A stretch of DNA of 25,613 nucleotides from a virus: positions 1-25,613 of IMG/VR virus record IMGVR_UViG_3300009553_000068; one strand, 5' to 3'. Shown one piece after another: positions 20,099 through 25,613 of this stretch. The stretch's first letter is position 1. Each line of letters begins with the position of its first letter. The position numbers and the translations under genes are program-made. Below the pieces are notes generated by a model that was not told where the DNA came from, made no database searches, and saw only the letters and a program-made list of their open reading frames with translations.

Positions 20099-20884
20099 AT
20101 GGCAAGAATTAGAAGCATTAAGCCCGAATTTTGGACTAGCGAACAGATCGTCGAATGTTCGGCGAATGCTCGGTTGCTGTTCATCGGACTATGGAATTTT
20201 TGTGATGATTACGGGGTGCACCCTGCTTCTTGCTCGCGATTAAAAATGGAGGTTTTCCCGAACGACAAATTTGATTCGGCGGATATTCGGCGAATGGTCG
20301 ACGAATTAGTTGAAAAGAAACTGCTCGTTGAATATGTCATTGAAAACGAAACATATTGGTTTGTTACAGGATGGGATAAACACCAAAAGCCAGATACAAA
20401 AACAGGGAAATGGCCGCGCCCAGATGGGACCATAGGAGGGAAAGTTCGGCGTAAGTCCGCCGATCATTCGGCGAATGGTACTGGAACAGACACCGATCAT
20501 TCGCCCACGGAATTGGTTCTTGGTTCTTGTTCCTTGGTTCTTGGTAAAAAACCTTCTGTCAGAGACAAGTCTCTTCCATGCCCGCATTTGGAAATAATAA
20601 CCCTATACAACGAAATTCTTCCTGAACTGCAATCCGTAATTCCTGAGAGGTGGGATGGGCAGCGAGCCAAGCATCTGCAGGCCAGATGGCGAGAAAGCCA
20701 CAAACATCAAAATATCGAATTCTGGCGAAAATTTTTTACAGTGTTGCGCAATTACGGTTGGTATCTCGGCCAGAACGACAAAGGCTGGAAAGCAAATCTG
20801 GCTTGGATCGTCGAAAAGAAAAACTTTGACAACCTAGTTGAAAAATTCGTTTCCGATTCTCGCCGCTCAGGAACCGTAACATGA
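20099..20884 (+). CDS. O-like replication initiator
   Basis: 261 residues. The N-terminal MARIRSIKPEFWTSEQIVEC and SANARLLFIGLWNFCDDYG followed by a winged-helix-like part (to about 110) are the standard start of phage replication proteins that bind the origin. The centre (about 115-160) is low-complexity and is where repeats occur in the DNA. The C-terminal part (about 165-250, ARWRESHKHQNIEFWRKFFT, NYGWYLGQNDKGWKANLAWI) is the helicase-recruiting domain type. It overlaps dnaB by ATGA, as expected for an initiator/helicase pair. Confidence 0.85.
   Translation: MARIRSIKPEFWTSEQIVECSANARLLFIGLWNFCDDYGVHPASCSRLKMEVFPNDKFDSADIRRMVDELVEKKLLVEYVIENETYWFVTGWDKHQKPDTKTGKWPRPDGTIGGKVRRKSADHSANGTGTDTDHSPTELVLGSCSLVLGKKPSVRDKSLPCPHLEIITLYNEILPELQSVIPERWDGQRAKHLQARWRESHKHQNIEFWRKFFTVLRNYGWYLGQNDKGWKANLAWIVEKKNFDNLVEKFVSDSRRSGTVT
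20286..20296. repeat. TTCGGCGAATG repeat inside the initiator gene
   Basis: The same 11-mer occurs at 20158-20168, 20286-20296 and 20467-20477, each centred on a TTCG-C-GAA palindrome; possible initiator-binding sites. Confidence 0.4.
20460..20542. repeat. Candidate replication origin: repeats in the middle of the initiator gene
   Basis: CCGATCATTCG occurs at 20460-20470 and 20493-20503 (33 bp apart). It is followed by four tandem 7-bp units (GGTTCTT, GGTTCTT, GTTCCTT, GGTTCTT; 20515-20542) and an A-run. Lambda-type phages place ori iterons at this spot in gene O. Confidence 0.5.
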
Positions 20885-22272
20885 ACGCACAAATTCCGCC
20901 TGATTACGATATCGCCCAACTCAAAATACCGCCATACAGCCTGGAGGCCGAGCAATCGGTTATCGGCGGCTTGCTGGTTCCGGGCAGTGATTTCGATGTG
21001 GTTGCCGATCTGCTGACAGACGATGATTTCTACAGCCCCGCACATCGAGTCTTGTTTGCCCATATCCAAGCGCTGGCTCATTCGGGCAAGCCGGTGGATG
21101 CCGTTACCGTTCTTGAATCGTTGAGTGAATCTGACTTGCAGCACGTAGGTGGGGCGGTTTACCTGTTCGACCTCGCCCGTAATACGCCCAGCACGGCGAA
21201 TATCCGAGCCTACGCAGCCGCGGTTAGGGAGCGTTCGAATCTGCGTTCGCTGATTACCATTGGCGGCGATATCGCTGGCAGCGCCTACGATGCGGATGGC
21301 AAGACGAGTGCCGACCTGATCGACGAAGCGCAGCGGATGATCCTGGCCATTGGCGAGCGCACCTCAGAAGTCGGTGATATCCATGTCTCCGCATCGCTCA
21401 ACGATTATATTAAAGAGCTTGAGCGCCGTAGTGGTTGCGATGGGTTGGTTGGCCTATCAACTGGGTTCCTGGACTTCGATAAGCGGACTAATGGCCTAAC
21501 GCCGGGCGAGCTGGTAATCCTTGCTGGGCGCCCTGGATCGGGTAAGACAACGCTGGCCATGAATATCGCCGAGCACGTGGCGCTCCATGAAAATAAGTGT
21601 GTGCTGGTGTTCTCGATGGAGATGACTAGAACCCAGCTGATTGACCGGATGGTTGCAAGTGTTGGAAAGATACCGTTTGCGCTGCTGCGCTCTGGGAAGG
21701 TATTTGGGACGGAATTCAATAGCGCTGTGCTGCCTACGGCTAATCGCATTAAAAATTCAAAACTCTATATCGATGAGCGTGGCGCATTAACCGTTCAGCA
21801 GATGCGCACTGCTGCAAGGCGCCTGCACAAGAAAGTCCCACTCAGTTTGATTGTGGTGGACTATCTCCAGTTATCGCGCGGCAAGGGCGAGAACAGGGTC
21901 AATGAAATCACTGCGATCAGTCAGGGCCTAAAGGCGCTTGCGAAAGAATTAAATATTCCCCTGATCGCCATTTCCCAATTGAGCCGCAAATGCGAAGAAC
22001 AAAAACGTCGGCCAATTAGTTCAGACCTCCGTGACTCTGGGGCAATCGAACAAGATGCAGATTCAATCCTCCTGATTTATCGCGATGAGATTTATAACCC
22101 TGATTCCAGCGATAAAGGGAAGGCGGAAATGCACTGGGCAAAATTGCGCAATGGCCAGCCTGGATTGGATTGGCTGCAAAGCGATCTACATTTATGCCGG
22201 TTTAATAATTTGGCCGCGCCCTATCAGTCTCAAATTGTCGAAAAGAAACCCACGAGGTTTGAATACTCATGA
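20881..22272 (+). CDS. dnaB: DnaB-type replicative helicase
   Basis: 463 residues. The N-terminal DnaB domain (PPYSLEAEQSVIGGLL, DFYSPAHRVLFAHI) is intact, followed by a linker. The RecA-like domain contains Walker A G216-RPGSGKT-223, Walker B with D327 in VVDYLQL, and the SQLSRKCEEQK/DLRDSGAIEQDAD motif. It is slightly shorter than Escherichia DnaB in keeping with phage versions. It unwinds the fork after loading by the initiator encoded upstream; no separate loader gene (lambda P type) was found. Confidence 0.95.
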   Translation: MNAQIPPDYDIAQLKIPPYSLEAEQSVIGGLLVPGSDFDVVADLLTDDDFYSPAHRVLFAHIQALAHSGKPVDAVTVLESLSESDLQHVGGAVYLFDLARNTPSTANIRAYAAAVRERSNLRSLITIGGDIAGSAYDADGKTSADLIDEAQRMILAIGERTSEVGDIHVSASLNDYIKELERRSGCDGLVGLSTGFLDFDKRTNGLTPGELVILAGRPGSGKTTLAMNIAEHVALHENKCVLVFSMEMTRTQLIDRMVASVGKIPFALLRSGKVFGTEFNSAVLPTANRIKNSKLYIDERGALTVQQMRTAARRLHKKVPLSLIVVDYLQLSRGKGENRVNEITAISQGLKALAKELNIPLIAISQLSRKCEEQKRRPISSDLRDSGAIEQDADSILLIYRDEIYNPDSSDKGKAEMHWAKLRNGQPGLDWLQSDLHLCRFNNLAAPYQSQIVEKKPTRFEYS

Positions 22273-22496
22273 ACTTCTACAACTCAGGCTATGGCTACGA
22301 ACGCAGTGATCAGGGTTATGTGATTTCGCATGGGCAGGTTCCTAGCAAGAACGGGCATCACTACGTTGATGTTTGGTCAGCTTGGGACGATCTGCCACCG
22401 AATGGTCGCAAGATTAAGAACGGCTCGGAAGATTATTTCTATACCCGTCAATCGGCAGTGCATGCGTGTTCTGAGCATGCGAGGAAAGCGGCATGA
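22269..22496 (+). CDS. Hypothetical phage protein
   Basis: 75 residues: MNFYNSGYGYERSDQGYVIS, WSAWDDLPPNGRKIKNGSED, then a short helical end (HACSEHARKAA). Aromatic-rich; no family recognised. It overlaps dnaB by ATGA. Confidence 0.6.
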   Translation: MNFYNSGYGYERSDQGYVISHGQVPSKNGHHYVDVWSAWDDLPPNGRKIKNGSEDYFYTRQSAVHACSEHARKAA

Positions 22497-22524
22497 GCTA
22501 CCAACGAATGTTTCCGGGGGCGAG

Positions 22525-22689
22525 ATGAAAAAGATTTTGGCTAGAATCTGCTTTTGTGCAGGCCCAGCGACAATACCGTTTTTCCTCTTCGCCTATTTGA
22601 ATATTTATTTGGCGTGCATGTTATTTCTTTGTGTTTTTGTTATGGGCTGGCAAGTAACAGAATCGCATTCTGAACGGGGCGAATCATGA
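22525..22689 (+). CDS. 54-residue membrane protein
   Basis: MKKILARICFCAGPATIPFF starts a protein with two hydrophobic runs (IPFFLFAYLNIYLACMLFL and CVFVMGW) and an acidic end. GGGGGCGAG precedes ATG 22525, and its stop overlaps the next start. Function unknown; could be a small inner-membrane regulator. Confidence 0.55.
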   Translation: MKKILARICFCAGPATIPFFLFAYLNIYLACMLFLCVFVMGWQVTESHSERGES

Positions 22690-22796
22690 ACACCTACGAC
22701 ACCGAAGTAACCGACAGCGCCAACCTCTGCCTATTTTGTGTAGTGGCATGTCTTGGCTATTTCCTGTGGTTTTGGTTTGCGGAGGGGAGGGTATGA
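22686..22796 (+). CDS. 36-residue single-span membrane protein
   Basis: Encodes MNTYDTEVTDSANLCLFCVV followed by ACLGYFLWFWFAEGRV: an acidic N-terminus and one hydrophobic helix. ATGA overlaps at both ends (22686-22689 and 22793-22796) support translation. Confidence 0.5.
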   Translation: MNTYDTEVTDSANLCLFCVVACLGYFLWFWFAEGRV

Positions 22797-23017
22797 GCGA
22801 ATCGAGCGCAAAGGAAGCATTAAGCGCAGCCTTAGAGGTTTGTAAGAACCTCCATAAAAGAATTGCCGATTTGGAGCGCACAAACCTTCTCATGGCCGAG
22901 CAATTCAGGAAGCGCGACGGTTTTTGGCTTGCGCCAATGGCCGCGCCTGACCATTGGAGTATGGATAGAAAGGGCGAATATTATGCCATGCGGCAAGAAT
23001 TGAGAGAGCGGAAATAA
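22793..23017 (+). CDS. Hypothetical helical phage protein
   Basis: 74 residues from ATG 22793: MSESSAKEALSAALEVCKNL, then HKRIADLERTNLLMAEQFRK and an aromatic/charged end. A coiled-coil character is visible. AGGGGAGGG precedes the start. No family recognised. Confidence 0.55.
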   Translation: MSESSAKEALSAALEVCKNLHKRIADLERTNLLMAEQFRKRDGFWLAPMAAPDHWSMDRKGEYYAMRQELRERK

Positions 23018-23224
23018 ATGACCATTAGCCCCTGCGCCTGTATGGGTCCAATAGGCAACGACCCTGAATGCCCATGTCGTATGCGGGCGAAAGGATTGAT
23101 GCCGACACCGATATGGACGCCTGAAGCAAAGGCGGAATTAAAGGCGGCGCTTGAAGAAATATTCAATCGCGAGCAGGCAGATAAATTCAAATTTCGAAAA
23201 TTCGGATTGATTGATAAATCGTAG
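23018..23224 (+). CDS. Cys-rich small protein
   Basis: 68 residues: MTISPCACMGPIGNDPECPC then RMRAKGLMPTPIWTPEAKAE and a basic helix. Four N-terminal Cys residues suggest metal binding. It starts directly after the preceding stop codon (TAA-ATG). Confidence 0.55.
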   Translation: MTISPCACMGPIGNDPECPCRMRAKGLMPTPIWTPEAKAELKAALEEIFNREQADKFKFRKFGLIDKS

Positions 23225-23232
23225 GGGCGCAT

Positions 23233-23646
23233 ATGAAAGATTGCTTGGTTGGAAAAACCATTATCAATGCAAAGATTGCCAATGATGACAAGGCAATTCT
23301 ATTCGTAACTGATCATGGCGAAATTGTGGCTAAGGCCGATGGTGATTGCTGCTCAAGTTCGTGGATTGAACATGTTGAATTGCCTGCGCTAGGTTTTCCA
23401 GCAAAGGTTATTGAAGTTTTGGATATAGAAATGCCTAATGCGGCCGGCGCGGCAGACAATGAGGATGACTTATTGCAGATTTATGGATTAAAAATCAGCA
23501 CGGACAAAGGTGATTTTGTTATCGACTATCGAAATGAGTCGAACGGATATTACGGAGGAAATCTTAGCTGGCCGGGCGATCATCATTATGGCGGTGTATA
23601 CGGCCAAAACGATTCGACTTGTGAATGGGTGGGGATAAATGGCTAA
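23233..23646 (+). CDS. DUF7448-like phage protein
   Basis: 137 residues. The pattern L-GKTI...AILFVTDHGEIVAKADGDCC followed by SSSWIEHVE and later YGLKIST...DYRNESNGYYGGNL matches a common phage family with a GDCCS-SW-E motif (recognised from memory, DUF7448). Beta-rich; function unknown. It overlaps the NinB-like gene by 8 nt. A short GGGGCGCAT spacer precedes it. Confidence 0.7.
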   Translation: MKDCLVGKTIINAKIANDDKAILFVTDHGEIVAKADGDCCSSSWIEHVELPALGFPAKVIEVLDIEMPNAAGAADNEDDLLQIYGLKISTDKGDFVIDYRNESNGYYGGNLSWPGDHHYGGVYGQNDSTCEWVGING

Positions 23647-24070
23647 TCAGTCATGGAAAGCCCAAACCTGCGAGCAGCTACAGCAGTGCTTTAGATTCTT
23701 GGCTCAGTCTATGCCGGAAAAGGGATGGAGGATTACGTTCGAAGAATGGCGGGATAAGCGCAGCCTGAACGCCTCCAATCTTTATTGGCAATGGCTGACA
23801 TTCATGGCAGAGCATTTTAGCCGGTGCGGTAAGAAATTCACCAAGGACGATATGCACGATCTTATGCGCCACCAATTTCTCGGGTATGAGGACAAGATTG
23901 TCGGCAGCACCAAAATAAGTCAGCAGCTTGCATCAACAGCGAATCTCGATACGAGCCAGATGTACCACTATATGACCAAGATCGATGCGTGGGCAGCAGA
24001 TCATGGCTGCTTGCTTCCGCATCCGGCTGATGCCGAATATGCGCAATATCGGGAGGCTGCGGCAGCATGA
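23639..24070 (+). CDS. NinB/YbcN-like recombination protein (nin region)
   Basis: 143 residues. KRSLNASNLYWQWLTFMAEH, FTKDDMHDLMRHQFLG, TANLDTSQMYHYMTKIDAWA and a LPHP end follow the plan of NinB-related phage proteins (lambda Orf/NinB and DLP12 YbcN), which bind single-stranded DNA or help recombination mediators. The assignment rests on pattern and on its location two genes before NinG. Overlaps the upstream gene by 8 nt and the next by ATGA. Confidence 0.55.
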   Translation: MANQSWKAQTCEQLQQCFRFLAQSMPEKGWRITFEEWRDKRSLNASNLYWQWLTFMAEHFSRCGKKFTKDDMHDLMRHQFLGYEDKIVGSTKISQQLASTANLDTSQMYHYMTKIDAWAADHGCLLPHPADAEYAQYREAAAA

Positions 24071-24306
24071 AAAAAGAACCCATAGCCGTAATTGAGAAGC
24101 GACCACATAAAGATGTAATTGAGTTTTTAGAGCAAGTTCTTGCGGATGCAAAGAGCGGCGAGATAATTGCGGCCGTCATTATTTGCGGTCATAGCGATGG
24201 ATGCGTTAGTTCAAGTTGGGCAGGGATTAAGAATTGTGCAACGCGATTGGTTGGCAAATTGTTTACGACTGCTACCGACATCGCCAATCAGATTAATGCG
24301 GAATAA
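24067..24306 (+). CDS. Hypothetical phage protein
   Basis: 79 residues: MKKEPIAVIEKRPHKDVIEF, a central VLADAKSGEIIAAVIICG, then SSSWAGIKNCATRLVGKLFT and a helical end. It resembles small phage proteins with an IIA-VIIC-H pattern; function unknown. Sits between the NinB-like and NinG genes. Confidence 0.6.
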   Translation: MKKEPIAVIEKRPHKDVIEFLEQVLADAKSGEIIAAVIICGHSDGCVSSSWAGIKNCATRLVGKLFTTATDIANQINAE

Positions 24307-24308
24307 TC

Positions 24309-24857
24309 ATGCGCATTTGTAAGGGCTGCAAAACAAAATACGAACCTATGCGCCCATTGCAGACTACCTGCTCGGTTCCCTGCGCTTTAACGCTTGTGAG
24401 AGCGAAGCAGGATAAACTACAGCGCAAGATCACAAGAGAGGCTAAGCAAAGGATCAAGACGAGAGCGCAATGGATGCATGAGGCTCAGGCCGCATTCAAT
24501 GCCTATGTGCGTTCCAGGGATTTTGATCTGCCGTGTATTTGCTGCGGCAACTTTACGCCAGAAACGCGCGGCGGAGATTATGATTGTGGGCACTATAGAT
24601 CGGTAGGCGCCAACCCCGAATTGAGATTTAACGAACTCAACGCCCATAAGTGTTGTAAGCGGTGCAACCAGTTTTTTAGTGGCAACATTGTGAATTATCG
24701 CATCAGCTTGTTAATGCGCATAGGCGAAGAAAAAGTGACATGGTTGGAAGGTCCGCATCCAGCCAAAAAATATACCATCGAAGATTTAAAGAATATCAAG
24801 GCCGAATACAAACAAAAGCTGAAGGATCTGGCTTCAAAACCTCACTATCCGGTTTAA
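24309..24857 (+). CDS. ninG: NinG/Rap recombination endonuclease
   Basis: 182 residues. An N-terminal zinc ribbon C4/C7/C21/C25 is followed by a basic helix (KQDKLQRKITREAKQRIK) and the HNH-like core: LPCICCG, GGDYDCGHYRSVGANPELRF, NELNAHKCCKRCNQF. Lambda Rap (NinG) is a Holliday-junction/branched-DNA endonuclease acting in recombination. Length and motif order match full-length NinG. Confidence 0.92.
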   Translation: MRICKGCKTKYEPMRPLQTTCSVPCALTLVRAKQDKLQRKITREAKQRIKTRAQWMHEAQAAFNAYVRSRDFDLPCICCGNFTPETRGGDYDCGHYRSVGANPELRFNELNAHKCCKRCNQFFSGNIVNYRISLLMRIGEEKVTWLEGPHPAKKYTIEDLKNIKAEYKQKLKDLASKPHYPV

Positions 24858-24869
24858 GGAGTCAATTAA

Positions 24870-25259
24870 ATGAGCAGATTAACTCGAGAAGATTATGCGG
24901 AAATGCGGCGGTGCAATGAGAGGCCAGGGGTGTCGCCCTCAATCAAAGCCCTGGAGCAAATGGAGCTGGACCGGCAGAAGAAGGAGTATTTTGCGAGGGG
25001 CGGGAGGATTTGCGGCGTTCCAGTGGGGACAAGCGCCTTTGTTTTCAGTAAGCCGCTGAGGACAAGTATTGCCGCGCCCGCCCCGAAAGATACGATGGGA
25101 ATCAAAGAGGCGGCGAAGTATTGCGGTGTTTCTAGGCGTTGCATTGGGAATCATATTGTCAGGGGCAGCGGACCGGTATTCACAATGGCCAACAAGGCGA
25201 GGCGCTTCACAAAAGCCGATCTTGATACCTGGATGGCTTCGAGAAGGAAGGCGGCCTAA
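24870..25259 (+). CDS. Phage protein with C-terminal excisionase-type HTH
   Basis: 129 residues. The N-terminal half is charged (MSRLTREDYAEMRRCNERPG, QKKEYFARGGRICG). The C-terminal about 55 residues (MGIKEAAKYCGVSRRCIGNH and RRFTKADLDTWMASRRK) form a MerR/Xis-like HTH_17 domain. AAGGAG lies 8 nt before ATG 24870. It may regulate the late switch or assist excision; it lies in the nin region rather than near int. Confidence 0.65.
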   Translation: MSRLTREDYAEMRRCNERPGVSPSIKALEQMELDRQKKEYFARGGRICGVPVGTSAFVFSKPLRTSIAAPAPKDTMGIKEAAKYCGVSRRCIGNHIVRGSGPVFTMANKARRFTKADLDTWMASRRKAA

Positions 25260-25594
25260 TGGAGTTACGGGACGTAGATCGGCTGTTAGAGCAGTGGGTG
25301 TTGTGGTCGGCCAACCCTCTCGGGAGGCTGGATGCTTCAAGATCACGTTGGCAAAGCGAGGTTAGGGACGAATACCCAGAGATTGGCAAGCATGCTGAAT
25401 ATGCAATGGCTGACGATCAAACCATGTTGTTTGTTGATCAAACTTTGGCTGCCTTGAAGCGCGAAGAAGTATATGCCTATGTCGTCCTGATCGACACTTA
25501 CCGCAATCATAAATTCTATCGACCGGATAGCCTGGAATTCGCCCAAAAAGCCTTTATGAATCGGTATGTTGAGGGTGTTGACAGTGCCGCATGA
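25259..25594 (+). CDS. Possible Q-position late antiterminator
   Basis: 111 residues: MELRDVDRLLEQWVLWSANP resembles the RDI--LERW-W start of phage antitermination Q proteins of the 82/Antiterm type, and the end (FAQKAFMNRYVEGVDSAA) is helical. The sequence between is not clearly homologous. Position directly after NinG and the HTH gene is the Q slot in lambdoid maps. Start overlaps the previous stop by one base. Low confidence; a small terminase-associated protein is an alternative. Confidence 0.4.
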   Translation: MELRDVDRLLEQWVLWSANPLGRLDASRSRWQSEVRDEYPEIGKHAEYAMADDQTMLFVDQTLAALKREEVYAYVVLIDTYRNHKFYRPDSLEFAQKAFMNRYVEGVDSAA

Positions 25595-25613
25595 AGGCAA
25601 TAATCTTTAACTC

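Overview
The window is a continuous piece of a temperate, lambdoid/P22-like podovirus-type phage or prophage from a Gram-negative host, most likely a beta- or gammaproteobacterium. Evidence: a P22-style tailspike, a 3-TM holin with an M15 endolysin, an Erf + YqaJ recombination pair, cI/cro organisation with palindromic operators, an O-like initiator followed by DnaB, and a nin region with NinB-like and NinG proteins. No rRNA, tRNA, CRISPR array or insertion sequence was recognised. No host genes were recognised, so the host species is not resolved.

Layout, left to right. (1) 1-5685, + strand, late genes: the 3' part of a large virion/ejection protein, a tailspike with a pectate-lyase fold, a DUF5675 gene cut short by an AT-rich antisense NUMOD4-HNH endonuclease, an M15 endolysin and a holin. 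(2) 5686-7183: terminator, a 17-bp inverted repeat, a glycosyltransferase cargo gene on the - strand, and about 460 bp without a convincing gene that is the best place for attP. (3) 7184-8221: tyrosine integrase, convergent with (4) 8218-16648, - strand, a leftward early operon whose genes mostly overlap by ATGA. Read in transcription order it runs: an unknown first gene, a structured RNA segment, several small proteins, Erf, YqaJ exonuclease, a TolA-like coiled-coil protein, a membrane protein plus SPFH lipoprotein pair, small HTH and zinc-ribbon proteins, a DUF3850 protein, and a PrtN-like protein next to int. (5) 16649-18230, immunity region: three left operators, a short repressor without a peptidase domain, two right operators, cro, an antisense membrane protein gene and a tR1-like terminator. 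(6) 18231-25594, + strand, rightward early operon: a cII-position regulator, several small ORFs, an O-like initiator with internal repeats, DnaB, many small proteins, NinB-like, NinG, an HTH protein and a possible Q-position protein.

How it works together (inference). The short repressor and Cro compete for AATACC-N3-GGTATT operators at pL and pR. The leftward operon supplies annealing/exonuclease recombination and excision functions; the rightward operon supplies initiator and helicase, then nin functions. Late lysis genes directly precede the glycosyltransferase/attP/int segment, as in a circular or virion-order map. Integration at an attP beside int would have separated these blocks, so the piece may come from an unintegrated phage genome or a concatemer.
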